Shown here piece by piece: positions 15,661 to 23,907 of a DNA stretch of 32,178 nucleotides (its first letter is position 1; each line of letters begins with the position of its first letter). The notes beneath the pieces were generated by a model that saw only the letters and a list, made by a program, of their open reading frames with translations, was not told where the DNA came from and made no database searches. The DNA is from an uncultured Megasphaera sp. (lineage in GTDB: Bacteria > Bacillota > Negativicutes > Veillonellales > Megasphaeraceae). Location of the stretch: the NCBI GenBank assembly GCA_900540735.1, contig UQHB01000030.1, positions 1 to 32,178 on the forward strand, in the 5' to 3' direction. The position numbers and the translations under genes are program-made.

Positions 15661-16719
15661 CTAACCAATAGACTTATGAATTTCTTCTAAAAGGCTCGTT
15701 ACGAGCTGGTCTTCCGGTACAGTCCGCAGGACCTTACCGTGTGAAAAGACGATGCCCTTCCCTTTGCCGCCAGCAATCCCAAAGTCTGCTTCTCGCGCTT
15801 CGCCAGGGCCATTGACGACACAGCCCATGACAGCGACTTTAATGGGTGCTTTAATATGGACAATTGCTTGTTCTACTTCTTTGGCCAGTTCAATCAAATG
15901 AATCTGCGTTCTGCCGCACGTCGGACAGGATACGAGAGTTGGCCCAAAGGAACGGAGTCCTAAAGAGCTCAAAATCGTTTGGCCTGCTTTGATTTCTTCA
16001 GCTGGGTCGCCTGTTAGGGACACGCGAATCGTATCGCCAATGCCGTTATATAGCAGCGTACCGATGCCGATAGCCGATTTAATACTGCCTTCGCGGATGA
16101 GTCCCGCTTCAGTAACACCTAAATGCAATGCATAGGGCACTTTTTCGGCTAGTGCCGTATAGGCTTCAATCATGAGCGGTACTTCAGAGGACTTCAAGGA
16201 AATGACCATATTACGGTAATCCATCCGTTCTAAAATACGAATATGCCGCAGTGCCCCTTCGACCATACCCTCTGCTGTCGAATGGCCGTCATAAGCTTTT
16301 AAAATATCTGCCGGTAAGGAACCGGAATTGATGCCAATACGGATAGGAATATTTGTGGGCCGTACTTTTTCTACGACTTGTACGACATTTTCTTCACTAC
16401 CAATATTGCCGGGATTGATACGCAAGGCCTGTACACCACTATCGACGGCTCCTAAGGCCAAGCGATAATCGAAGTGAATATCTGCTACAATCGGCACGGG
16501 CGAAGCGTCTACGACGGCTTTTAGCCCCTTTGCTGCGGCCATATCGGGCACAGCAAAGCGAATGAGTTCGGCTCCAAACGAAGCGAGACGCTGCACGTCA
16601 GCAATGGCTTTATCCGTATCGGCCGGGTTGACTGTCGACATGGTTTGTACCGAAATGGGTGCATCACCGCCAATGGTAACATTCCCTGCTTGTACAGGAA
16701 TAGACTGTCTCCGTTTCAT
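15661..16719 (-). CDS. ispG: 4-hydroxy-3-methylbut-2-en-1-yl diphosphate synthase (IspG/GcpE)
   Basis: 352 residues; the penultimate MEP-pathway enzyme, converting MEcPP to HMBPP with a 4Fe-4S cluster. It is the short bacterial form: a TIM barrel (1-250, with VQTMSTVNPADT and LRINPGNIG) and a C-terminal cluster domain. The cluster ligands are SCPTCG (Cys265, Cys268) and MGCVVNGPGEA (Cys300 and Glu307). The start follows rseP closely (1-nt gap) with a purine-rich site inside the rseP 3' end. It is the last gene before the operon terminator. With dxr in the same operon, two MEP-pathway steps are coexpressed next to uppS, which consumes the isoprenoid product. Confidence 0.96.
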   Translation of the reverse strand: MKRRQSIPVQAGNVTIGGDAPISVQTMSTVNPADTDKAIADVQRLASFGAELIRFAVPDMAAAKGLKAVVDASPVPIVADIHFDYRLALGAVDSGVQALRINPGNIGSEENVVQVVEKVRPTNIPIRIGINSGSLPADILKAYDGHSTAEGMVEGALRHIRILERMDYRNMVISLKSSEVPLMIEAYTALAEKVPYALHLGVTEAGLIREGSIKSAIGIGTLLYNGIGDTIRVSLTGDPAEEIKAGQTILSSLGLRSFGPTLVSCPTCGRTQIHLIELAKEVEQAIVHIKAPIKVAVMGCVVNGPGEAREADFGIAGGKGKGIVFSHGKVLRTVPEDQLVTSLLEEIHKSIG

Positions 16720-16720
16720 C

Positions 16721-17749
16721 TTATCCTCCTATACGGCTAATGTCTTGGAACATAGCAAATAAGAAAATAGCCCCTAAAATGACCATGCCGCACATTTGAA
16801 TGTAATACAATGCTTTTTTCGGCATGCGCCGCCGTGTAATGCCTTCGATGAGCAGTAAAATAATGTAGCCCCCATCGAGGAGCGGCACAGGCAAAAGATT
16901 GATAATCCCTAAGTTCAGGCTTAAAATAGCCGTAAACATAAGGAGATTGACAAAGCCCACTTCAGCCATTTGCCCAGCTAACTGAGCTACGCCTAAAGGA
17001 CCGGCTACTTCTGCTTTTTCCCGGCCTGTGACCATATCGTAGAGGCCGACCAGCATGAGCTTACAAATCTGTCCGGTCCGCGTCACCGCCATTTGGGCTG
17101 ATTCAAAGAACCCGTGGTCTTGATGGACAATGACCGGCATGACACCGATGACTGCTCGTTTTGATGCTTCATCCATTTCCGGAATCATAGAGACGGTCTG
17201 ATTGGCTCCGTTTCGTTCGATGACTACTGGTACGACTTCGCGGCTGTGCGCCGTCACGGCTTTCGGCACGTCTTCCCACGTCGTCACTGCTGTACCGCCA
17301 ATGGAAATGATTTTATCCCCTGCCTGCAGCGACGCTTTCGCAGCTGCTGAGTTTTCCAGGACTGCCCCAACGACAGGGTCATTAGAGACCTTCATGGTAC
17401 CGCTGACGAAGAAAATACCCCAGAAAATGAGGAGCGCTAAGACAAAATTCATACATGCCCCAGCAGCGATGACCATGAGCCGTGAAAGAATGGGCTTATT
17501 GACGAAAGACCGTTCCGTAAGCGGTTCATCTTCGCTCATACCGGCAATTTTATTGAACCCGCCGAGAGGCACAATGCGCAAGGAATAGGTCGTGTCGCCG
17601 CGAGTATAACTGCAGAGGCGCGGCCCAAAGCCAATGGCAAATTCATCGACTTGCATGCCCGATAGTTTCGCCGTAATGAAATGTCCTAATTCATGGACGA
17701 AAACAATAATACTGAAGACAAAAATAGTCGCAATAATTGTAATTCCCAA
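16721..17749 (-). CDS. rseP: RseP-type site-2 protease
   Basis: 342 residues; an intramembrane zinc metalloprotease that cleaves membrane-bound anti-sigma factors and leftover signal peptides. The zinc motif HELGH is at 19-23 in the first membrane helix. A single PDZ domain spans about 125-195 (GDKIISIGG at 144-152). The third zinc ligand motif NLLPVPLLDGG is at 284-294 (Asp292). Length and single PDZ match the Gram-positive RasP form rather than E. coli RseP (two PDZ). It lies between dxr and ispG with almost no gap, as in many Firmicutes. Confidence 0.94.
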   Translation of the reverse strand: MGITIIATIFVFSIIVFVHELGHFITAKLSGMQVDEFAIGFGPRLCSYTRGDTTYSLRIVPLGGFNKIAGMSEDEPLTERSFVNKPILSRLMVIAAGACMNFVLALLIFWGIFFVSGTMKVSNDPVVGAVLENSAAAKASLQAGDKIISIGGTAVTTWEDVPKAVTAHSREVVPVVIERNGANQTVSMIPEMDEASKRAVIGVMPVIVHQDHGFFESAQMAVTRTGQICKLMLVGLYDMVTGREKAEVAGPLGVAQLAGQMAEVGFVNLLMFTAILSLNLGIINLLPVPLLDGGYIILLLIEGITRRRMPKKALYYIQMCGMVILGAIFLFAMFQDISRIGG

Positions 17750-17752
17750 GAG

Positions 17753-18910
17753 TTAAACACCTTTCTCCACTAACGATGCCGCTTCGCGCCGTGCCCATGC
17801 ATCGGCTTGGCGAATGGCATCTAGGGATACATCATGTACCACCTTGTGACGTTCCATCACAGTGCGGACGATTTCAAAAATACAAGTAAACGAAATAGCC
17901 TTGCGCAAGAACGCATAGACGGCTACTTCATTTGCGCCATTTAAGACACAAGGCATGGTGCCGCCAATCTTCCCGGCTTCATAAGCCAGCGGTAAAGACG
18001 GGAACTTTTCATTATCCGGTGCAAAGAAATCGATATGGCTCAAGATCTGCCAGTCAATGGTTTTCGCGCCCCGTACGGCCAGCCGCTGAGGGTACGTAAA
18101 GGCATACTGAATGGGCAGGCGCATATCGGGCTCGCCGAGCTGGGCTATGACAGAGCCATCAATAAATTGCACCATCGAATGAATAATGCTTTGTGGCTGA
18201 ATGACTACGTCTATTTTATCATAGGCCATGTCAAAGAGCCAGTGTGCTTCAATGACTTCTAAGCCTTTGTTGAACATCGTCGCCGAGTCAATCGTAATTT
18301 TACTGCCCATATTCCACGTCGGATGCTTTAAGCATTGTTCCACTGTAATAGATGGGAATTCTGCTAAAGGCCGCTGGAAATGCGGGCCTCCTGAAGCCGT
18401 AATGAGGAGCTTATCCACTTCTTCCGGGCTCCGTCCTTGGAGGCACTGAAAAACAGCACCATGTTCACTATCGACAGGCAAGATTTGCACGCTCTTTTCG
18501 CGAGCTTTTGCCATGACGAGGGCACCAGCAGCGACGAGGGTTTCTTTATTAGCTAAGGCAATATCGTAGCCCTTTTCAATGGCACAGAGTGTCGGCTCAA
18601 TACCGGCAGCACCAACGAGGGACGTCAGGACGATGTCCGTTGGGACTTCGTCTAAGAGCCGCAATAGACAGTCGTCACCTGTAAAGACCGTGCAGTGATT
18701 GCCTACTTCAGCACGCAGTTTCTCCCCTGCATCTGCATCAATCATAGCGGCATAGGGTATATGGAATTGTACGACCTGTTTCGCCACAGCTTGCCAACTC
18801 GATTTAGCGGCTACAGCAACAGCCTGAAATTCCTCGCTATGGGCATCAATGACATCTAAAGCCTGCGTACCAATAGAACCAGTACTCCCTAAGAGGGTAA
18901 TTCGTTTCAT
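17753..18910 (-). CDS. dxr: 1-deoxy-D-xylulose-5-phosphate reductoisomerase
   Basis: 385 residues; the NADPH-dependent second step of the MEP isoprenoid pathway, converting DXP to MEP. The cofactor motif GSTGSIG is at 8-14 and NKET at 121-124. The metal site DSEH is at 147-150, followed by GGP and the HPTWNMGSKITIDSATM substrate block; the helical C-terminal domain is complete. It lies between cdsA and rseP, 15 nt after cdsA and 3 nt before rseP. It is expected to be the fosmidomycin target in this organism. Confidence 0.97.
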   Translation of the reverse strand: MKRITLLGSTGSIGTQALDVIDAHSEEFQAVAVAAKSSWQAVAKQVVQFHIPYAAMIDADAGEKLRAEVGNHCTVFTGDDCLLRLLDEVPTDIVLTSLVGAAGIEPTLCAIEKGYDIALANKETLVAAGALVMAKAREKSVQILPVDSEHGAVFQCLQGRSPEEVDKLLITASGGPHFQRPLAEFPSITVEQCLKHPTWNMGSKITIDSATMFNKGLEVIEAHWLFDMAYDKIDVVIQPQSIIHSMVQFIDGSVIAQLGEPDMRLPIQYAFTYPQRLAVRGAKTIDWQILSHIDFFAPDNEKFPSLPLAYEAGKIGGTMPCVLNGANEVAVYAFLRKAISFTCIFEIVRTVMERHKVVHDVSLDAIRQADAWARREAASLVEKGV

Positions 18911-18925
18911 TCGTTCTGCCTCTTT

Positions 18926-19759
18926 CTATGCAATACACAACAAGTATACATATACAGCCGGTGCTGCAAAGAGCAAGCTGTCAAAGCGGTCCAAAATACC
19001 ACCGTGACCGGGAATGATGTTCCCCGAATCTTTGACACCGCAAACGCGTTTTAAAATCGATTCTACTAAGTCTCCAAGCGGTGCCATAACGGCAATGATG
19101 ATGCCCAGGGCAAAGGCATGGAGCAAGGAGAATTTAAAAATCAACGAGAAAATAACCGCTACGATAATGGTGCCAACAAAGCCGCCTAAAGCCCCTTCCT
19201 GGGTTTTACCCGGGCTAATTTGCGGACATAACTTGTTTTTTCCCAGCCATTTACCAAAAGCAAAGGCAAAGGTATCACTCGCCCATGTCGAGAAAATGAG
19301 CAAGAAGACGATGAAACGGCTTGGTTCTAACATGACCGTATCAAAATACGGGGTCATATACGAGCCCAGCGTGCCGCTCCGCAGGGCCAACATAGCCAAG
19401 AAACCGCCGCCTAAATAGACAATGCCATATAAGGAATAGGCACTATCTACAGGCTTGACGACTTGATGGAAAAAGACGGTCCGTAACAAGAGCCACGCCA
19501 TCAAGACTAAGGCTAAGAGCATCATCAAGTGATAGGCACCAAACCAATAGGCTGCAAAAAAGAGAACTAACCAGACAGCACCAAAGCGGTCAGCTAATTT
19601 CACCTTTAAGGGAGTGACTAAATTGCTGTATTCATACCAACCTAAGAGGGTCAGTAAAAGCATCATAATAAAAAACAGCCAGTTCCCTTCATAGACGATG
19701 CCAATCGTGGCGGCACCGCCAATGATTCCTGTAAGGATTCGTTTTACTAACATAGTCAT
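18926..19759 (-). CDS. cdsA: Phosphatidate cytidylyltransferase (CDP-diglyceride synthase)
   Basis: 277 residues; an integral membrane enzyme making CDP-diacylglycerol from phosphatidic acid and CTP for phospholipid synthesis. About seven to eight hydrophobic helices precede the C-terminal family signature, SILKRVCGVKDSGNIIPGHG followed by GILDRFDS. The conserved ISPGKTQEG loop is also present. Two possible starts exist, ATG at 19759 and ATG at 19753. The AAGGTAGG ribosome binding site is rather close to the first, so the second (MLVKRILTG) may be the real one. It lies 9 nt after uppS, the usual order. Confidence 0.95.
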   Translation of the reverse strand: MTMLVKRILTGIIGGAATIGIVYEGNWLFFIMMLLLTLLGWYEYSNLVTPLKVKLADRFGAVWLVLFFAAYWFGAYHLMMLLALVLMAWLLLRTVFFHQVVKPVDSAYSLYGIVYLGGGFLAMLALRSGTLGSYMTPYFDTVMLEPSRFIVFLLIFSTWASDTFAFAFGKWLGKNKLCPQISPGKTQEGALGGFVGTIIVAVIFSLIFKFSLLHAFALGIIIAVMAPLGDLVESILKRVCGVKDSGNIIPGHGGILDRFDSLLFAAPAVYVYLLCIA

Positions 19760-19768
19760 GTACCTACC

Positions 19769-20539
19769 TTATTTTAAGCCGCCAAAGCGCCGTTCCCTTC
19801 CTTGATAGGAAAGAATAGCTTCGTAAAGCGTTTCTTTTGTAAAATCAGGCCAGCAAAGGTCTGTAAACCAAAATTCAGCATAGGCCATTTGCCATAAGAG
19901 GAAATTGCTGACGCGCTTGTCATTACCTGGGCGAATCAATAAATCTACATCATTAGCCGGTGCTGTGTAGAGATACTCGCTAATCGTCTCTTCTGTAATA
20001 TCAGACGGGGCGATCTTCCCTTCTTGGACGAGGGCAGCTAATTGCTGCACAGCCTGCGTAATTTCCCGGCGGCCGCCGTAGTTGACAGCGACGTTGAGGA
20101 CAAGGCCTGTATTATTGGCCATATCAGCTTCAGCATTGAGGAAGGCTTCTTGCAATTCCGGCTGTAACCGGCTCATATCGCCAATGAAGTGGAGCCGTAC
20201 GTTATGCTCATTCAGTTCCAAGAGATTTTTACTCAAGTAATCATACATGAGCTTCATAATAAAGGCCACTTCTTCAGGTGGTCGTTTCCAATTTTCTGTT
20301 GAAAAGGCATAGACCGTCAAGACCTTAATGCCAATGTCACTGGCTGCGACGACGATGCGCTTAAGTGTATCGGCACCGGCTTTATGGCCAAAACTACGGG
20401 GCCGATTCTTGCGCTTTGCCCAGCGGCCATTGCCATCCATAATGATGGCTACGTGGCTGGGGATATTCTTCTTGTCGATTTGCTCTTCTAAGGACACATC
20501 TGTTGTATCGGCTTTTTTTCCATGAAATAACTTAATCAT
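19769..20539 (-). CDS. uppS: Undecaprenyl diphosphate synthase (cis-prenyltransferase)
   Basis: 256 residues; condenses eight isopentenyl diphosphates onto farnesyl diphosphate to make the C55 carrier used for peptidoglycan and polysaccharide export. The catalytic block IIMDGNGRWA is at 32-41 (Asp35), followed by GHKAGADTLKRIV. Later blocks TVYAFSTENW, NVAVNYGGRREI and DLLIRPGNDKRVSNFLLWQ are all present, including the Arg residues that bind diphosphate. It starts 3 nt after the small PASTA-like gene. Identity is firm. Confidence 0.97.
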   Translation of the reverse strand: MIKLFHGKKADTTDVSLEEQIDKKNIPSHVAIIMDGNGRWAKRKNRPRSFGHKAGADTLKRIVVAASDIGIKVLTVYAFSTENWKRPPEEVAFIMKLMYDYLSKNLLELNEHNVRLHFIGDMSRLQPELQEAFLNAEADMANNTGLVLNVAVNYGGRREITQAVQQLAALVQEGKIAPSDITEETISEYLYTAPANDVDLLIRPGNDKRVSNFLLWQMAYAEFWFTDLCWPDFTKETLYEAILSYQGRERRFGGLK

Positions 20540-20542
20540 GCG

Positions 20543-20779
20543 CTATTCTCCATCTTGCAACACGTGCTGCACAGATTCACTCTTAGTTAAACTGTAATTG
20601 ACTAAAAGATGGACGACGCCGTCTTTTTCGATGGCACGAATGACGTAGGTCGCCTCTTCATCACAGTGAAAGAAATGACTCCGTGAAACAGTCCGCTCTA
20701 CAATATAGGTCAGATTTTTTTCCTGTAATACAGATATGGCATACCCTAAGGGCATGCCAATGAGACTGCGTATATTCAT
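20543..20779 (-). CDS. Small PASTA-like protein between frr and uppS
   Basis: 78 residues, no signal peptide and no membrane helix. The ATG overlaps the frr stop (TAATG) and the stop is 3 nt from uppS, so it is translationally embedded in the operon. The sequence SLIGMPLGYAISVLQEKNLT, followed by a strand-rich segment ending VIRAIEKDGVVHLLVNYS, has the pattern of a single PASTA unit (a conserved (I/V)G-x-x-x-x-x-A-x-x-x-L motif, then V-I-R and V-x-L-x-V strands). PASTA modules normally sit outside the cell on penicillin-binding proteins or Ser/Thr kinases; a free cytoplasmic one is unusual. The assignment is by eye; function unknown. The tight position between ribosome recycling factor and UppS makes it a real gene. 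Confidence 0.82.
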   Translation of the reverse strand: MNIRSLIGMPLGYAISVLQEKNLTYIVERTVSRSHFFHCDEEATYVIRAIEKDGVVHLLVNYSLTKSESVQHVLQDGE

Positions 20780-21339
20780 TATACTTCCATGACTTCTTTT
20801 TCTTTTTTAGCTTTCATTTCGTCAATGGTTTTAATCTTTTTATCCGTTAATTTCTGGATATTATTCTGACCTTCCTTACTTTCGTCTTCTGTAATTTCTT
20901 TTTTCTTTTCCATTTTCTTAATGGCTTCATTAGCATCACGACGAATGTTGCGGATAATGACTTTCGAATCTTCTGCGATTTTACCGACTTTTTTGCTCAA
21001 TTCTTTACGCCGTTCTTCTGTGAGCTGCGGAATTTCGAGACGAATCATGGTACCGTCGTTGTTCGGGTTGAGACCCAAATCGGATTTTAAAATAGCCTTT
21101 TCAATGTCGCCGAGCATTTTCCGTTCCCACGGTACAATCGTAATGAGGCGCGGTTCCGGAGCCGATACGTTAGCAACCTGTTTGACCGGCGTCGGCGCAC
21201 CGTAGTAGTCTATCATTACACGGTCGAGGAGGGTCGTGCTCGCACGGCCTGTACGGACAGAGGCAAAATCACGTTTCAACGCTTCAATCGTTTTGTCCAT
21301 TTTTTCTTCGTGTTGCGAAATCAATTCTTTTACTGCCAT
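20779..21339 (-). CDS. frr: Ribosome recycling factor
   Basis: 186 residues, the normal length. RRF acts with EF-G to split post-termination ribosomes. The three-helix-bundle sequence is fully present: FASVRTGRASTTLLDRVMID, the IVPWERKMLGDIEKAI domain, LNPNNDGTMIRLEIPQLTEERR and the long coiled C-terminal helix. The start ATG 21339 (MAVKEL) is chosen because AAGGAAG lies 8 nt upstream; an in-frame GTG three codons earlier would be too close to it. It follows pyrH, the standard order. Confidence 0.97.
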   Translation of the reverse strand: MAVKELISQHEEKMDKTIEALKRDFASVRTGRASTTLLDRVMIDYYGAPTPVKQVANVSAPEPRLITIVPWERKMLGDIEKAILKSDLGLNPNNDGTMIRLEIPQLTEERRKELSKKVGKIAEDSKVIIRNIRRDANEAIKKMEKKKEITEDESKEGQNNIQKLTDKKIKTIDEMKAKKEKEVMEV

Positions 21340-21384
21340 AGTATTCACTTCCTTAATCTATAGTATACCTATATCATACAGCCT

Positions 21385-22110
21385 TTAGGCTTGTTTGTCG
21401 ACTACAGTCCCTAAATCTTTTCCGCTTGCTGCAGCGATGATGTTGCCCGGTACGTCGATATTGAAGACGACAATGGGAATATCGTTATTCATACAGAGTG
21501 TCGTAGCCGTTGCGTCCATGACTTTTAATTCTTTGTTGATCACATCCATGTAGGTCAAGTGATGGAACATCTTCGCATCAGGGTTGACTTTCGGGTCACT
21601 GTCATAGACACCATCGACACCGTTTTTCGCCATCAAAATAGCATCGGCTTCGATTTCAGCAGCACGGAGCGCAGCTGTCGTATCTGTCGAGAAATACGGG
21701 TTGCCTGTACCAGCACCGAAAATAACGACGCGGCCTTTTTCTAAGTGACGAATAGCGCGGCGGCGAATGTACGGTTCCGCTACTTGCTGCATGTTAATAG
21801 CCGTCTGAACGCGCGTAGCAACACCATTTTTTTCCATCGCATCTTGGAGTGCTAAGGAGTTCATAACCGTTGCGAGCATGCCCATGTAGTCAGCAGAGAC
21901 ACGGTCCATGCCTTTAGCACTGCCCGAAAGGCCGCGCCAAATGTTACCGCCACCGACGACGATAGCTACTTGAATGCCAGCTTTCGATACTTCGACGACT
22001 TGTTTAGCAATGACTTCAACCGTTTCCGGATCAATTCCGTAGCCTTTATTCCCTGCTAAAGCTTCACCACTTAATTTCAAGACAATGCGTTTATATTTTC
22101 TCGTTTCCAT
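21385..22110 (-). CDS. pyrH: UMP kinase
   Basis: 241 residues; phosphorylates UMP to UDP, the bacterial hexameric enzyme of the amino-acid-kinase fold. The N-terminal KLSGEAL (12-18), the VVGGGNIWRG loop and GAGTGNPYFSTDTTAALRA are characteristic. The start has AGGAGGACTCCTC before ATG. A hairpin precedes it in the tsf-pyrH gap (22147-22181), so pyrH and the downstream genes may be transcribed at a lower level than rpsB and tsf. Confidence 0.97.
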   Translation of the reverse strand: METRKYKRIVLKLSGEALAGNKGYGIDPETVEVIAKQVVEVSKAGIQVAIVVGGGNIWRGLSGSAKGMDRVSADYMGMLATVMNSLALQDAMEKNGVATRVQTAINMQQVAEPYIRRRAIRHLEKGRVVIFGAGTGNPYFSTDTTAALRAAEIEADAILMAKNGVDGVYDSDPKVNPDAKMFHHLTYMDVINKELKVMDATATTLCMNNDIPIVVFNIDVPGNIIAAASGKDLGTVVDKQA

Positions 22111-22146
22111 GAGGAGTCCTCCTGCGTAATTAGTAAAGTCAACTTA

Positions 22147-22181
22147 GAAAATAAGAGAACACGGGTTGGGTGTTCTCTTAT
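22147..22181 (-). terminator. Partial terminator between tsf and pyrH
   Basis: Perfect 12-bp arms ATAAGAGAACAC (22151-22162) and GTGTTCTCTTAT (22170-22181) are followed on the minus strand by UUUUCU. It lies within 10 nt of the tsf stop. No strong promoter is visible in the 40 nt before pyrH, so leaky termination is likely. Confidence 0.8.
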
Positions 22182-22189
22182 GAGCCATC

Positions 22190-22837
22190 TTATTTAGCTT
22201 GTGCCATTACTTCAGAAACGAAATCATCATTACGTTTTTCCATGCCTTCGCCTAATTCATAGCGAGTGTAGCGGCGGATATCGATTTTTTCACCGATTTT
22301 AGCAACGTTTTCTGTAATGACTTGGGCAATCGTTTTGTCCGAATCTTTAATGAATTCCTGGTCGAGGAGGCAATTTTCTTTGTAGAATTTTTCCAAACGG
22401 CCAACAATCATTTTTTCAACGATTTTTTCCGGTTTGCCTTCGTTTAAAGCTTGCTGACGAAGTACTTCTTTTTCGTGTTCGAGAACTTCAGCCGGAACTT
22501 CTTCTCTCTTGAGGTAAGCCGGTTTCGTAGCTGCGATTTGCATTGCAATATCTTTGCAGAGGTCTTTGAAGTTATCTGTCTGTGCAACGAAGTCAGTTTC
22601 GCAGTTTACTTCAACGAGAACGCCGATACGGCCGTTGCCATGGATGTAGGAATAAACCAAACCTTCAGCAGCGATGCGGTCAGCTTTTTTAGCTGCAGCA
22701 GCGAGACCTTTTTCACGTAATAAGTCAACTGCTTTGTCCATATCACCGTTTGCTTCAGAAAGTGCCTTTTTGCAATCCATCATGCCGGCACCGGTTTTTG
22801 TCCGTAAATCTTTTACCATGCTTGCTGTAATAGCCAT
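22190..22837 (-). CDS. tsf: Elongation factor Ts
   Basis: 215 residues; the guanine-nucleotide exchange factor for EF-Tu. The N-terminal UBA-like helix bundle (VKDLRTKTGAGMMDCKKALS) and the core TDFVA motif (81-85), which contacts EF-Tu, are present. It is shorter than E. coli EF-Ts (283), resembling the shorter EF-Ts forms of some other bacteria. AGGAGG is 8 nt before the ATG. It is flanked by hairpins on both sides. Confidence 0.97.
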   Translation of the reverse strand: MAITASMVKDLRTKTGAGMMDCKKALSEANGDMDKAVDLLREKGLAAAAKKADRIAAEGLVYSYIHGNGRIGVLVEVNCETDFVAQTDNFKDLCKDIAMQIAATKPAYLKREEVPAEVLEHEKEVLRQQALNEGKPEKIVEKMIVGRLEKFYKENCLLDQEFIKDSDKTIAQVITENVAKIGEKIDIRRYTRYELGEGMEKRNDDFVSEVMAQAK

Positions 22838-22875
22838 TACAAATTCCTCCTAAAAATAAGTATACAAGTTTGAAT

Positions 22876-22910
22876 AAAGGTAAGGAATACACAATATACT
22901 CCTTACCTTT
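22876..22910 (-). terminator. Attenuator-like hairpin between rpsB and tsf
   Basis: Arms AAAGGTAAGGA (22876-22886) and TCCTTACCTTT (22900-22910) form a perfect 11-bp stem. The minus-strand tail is only weakly U-rich (UUUAUUC), so it may reduce transcription or stabilise mRNA ends rather than fully terminate. Confidence 0.6.
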
Positions 22911-22948
22911 ATATTATAAACCATCTATGAGCTAAAAAACACTATGAA

Positions 22949-23692
22949 TTAGTTTTCTTCAGCTACTGCTTCTTCTTGTGCTGCGTCTTCAGTGCCTTCT
23001 TCAACCTGTTCGCCCTGGTTGCCTTCGAGGACAGCGTCAGCGATACGGCCTGTTAAGAGTTTGACAGCACGGATAGCGTCATCGTTTGCCGGAATCGGAT
23101 AATCGATGAGGTCCGGGTCGCAGTTTGTATCAACTGTTGCGATAATCGGAATATTTAATTTCCGAGCTTCTTTAACAGCGTTTTCTTCTTTTTTCGGATC
23201 AATAATGAAGAGAGCGTCCGGCAATTTTTTCATGTCTTTAATGCCGCCAACGTACTTCTGTAATTTTTCCATTTCATGCTGGAGAAGAATAACTTCTTTT
23301 TTCGGCAATACGTCGAATGTGCCGTCTTCAGCCTGTTTTTCTAAGGTTTTGAGGCGTTTAATACGAGTTTCAATCGTTTTGAAGTTGGTGAGCATGCCGC
23401 CGAGCCAACGTTCGTTAACGAAGTACTGGTTGCAACGTTCAGCTTCTGCTTTAATGGAGTCTTTAGCCTGTTTTTTCGTGCCTACGAAGAGAACTTTGCC
23501 GCCTTCAGCTGCGAGGTCGCGAACGAAATTGTAAGCTTCGTCCATTTTCTTAACCGTTTTCTGTAAGTCGATAATGTAGATACCGTTACGTTCGGTGAAG
23601 ATAAAACGAGCCATTTTCGGGTTCCAGCGACGAGTCTGGTGACCGAAGTGAACGCCTGCTTCTAATAATTGTTTCATAGATACTACTGCCAT
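22949..23692 (-). CDS. rpsB: 30S ribosomal protein S2
   Basis: 247 residues, typical S2 length. The sequence VSMKQLLEAGVHFGHQTRRWNPKMA, then RNGIYIIDLQKT, WLGGMLTNFKTI and IPANDDAIRAVKLL, is diagnostic. It ends in an acidic tail (EQVEEGTEDAAQEEAVAEEN). The start at 23692 follows AGGAGG. The frame is open further upstream, but that part runs through the leader and promoter. It is the first gene of the long minus-strand operon, driven by the promoter at 23802-23830. Confidence 0.97.
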   Translation of the reverse strand: MAVVSMKQLLEAGVHFGHQTRRWNPKMARFIFTERNGIYIIDLQKTVKKMDEAYNFVRDLAAEGGKVLFVGTKKQAKDSIKAEAERCNQYFVNERWLGGMLTNFKTIETRIKRLKTLEKQAEDGTFDVLPKKEVILLQHEMEKLQKYVGGIKDMKKLPDALFIIDPKKEENAVKEARKLNIPIIATVDTNCDPDLIDYPIPANDDAIRAVKLLTGRIADAVLEGNQGEQVEEGTEDAAQEEAVAEEN

Positions 23693-23801
23693 AATTGTGA
23701 TTCCTCCTGTTTTTTCCTCCGCCCGGTCATTGTTTGCCATCACTAGTGGCATCCTAGCACAGCGGCGAACTCGCCAAGCGTGTGTATTTTGAACCTTTGC
23801 T
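23693..23801 (-). promoter_or_regulatory. rpsB 5' leader, possible S2 autoregulatory structure
   Basis: A leader of about 100 nt between the promoter and the rpsB ribosome binding site contains two small hairpins: GGCGA/TCGCC around 23765-23776, and TGCCA/TGGCA arms at 23735-23739 and 23747-23751 enclosing CACTAGTG. Structured rpsB leaders that bind S2 are known in other bacteria; whether this one does so is inferred from position only. Confidence 0.35.
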
Positions 23802-23830
23802 ATTATATCATAGGGTGTTTGGTGTGGCAA
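23802..23830 (-). promoter_or_regulatory. Strong sigma-70 promoter of the rpsB operon
   Basis: TTGCCA (23825-23830) and TATAAT (23802-23807) on the minus strand, with the optimal 17-bp spacer. Confidence 0.8.
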
Positions 23831-23862
23831 GATATTTTTTGAGAAATCCTGCATCTATGCAA

Positions 23863-23889
23863 AAACAGACATCATGACGATGTCTGTTT
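23863..23889 (-). terminator. Terminator of the G5/3D-domain gene
   Basis: Arms AAACAGACATC (23863-23873) and GATGTCTGTTT (23879-23889) with a 5-nt loop and a U-rich tail on the minus strand, directly after the stop at 23908. Confidence 0.88.
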
Positions 23890-23907
23890 GCGTCCGTTCG
23901 TATGAAA

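Noticed and set aside
22949..23854. Longer rpsB start giving a 301-residue protein
   Set aside because: The extra 54 residues come from the leader and the promoter; the S2 start with its AGGAGG at 23692 is clear.
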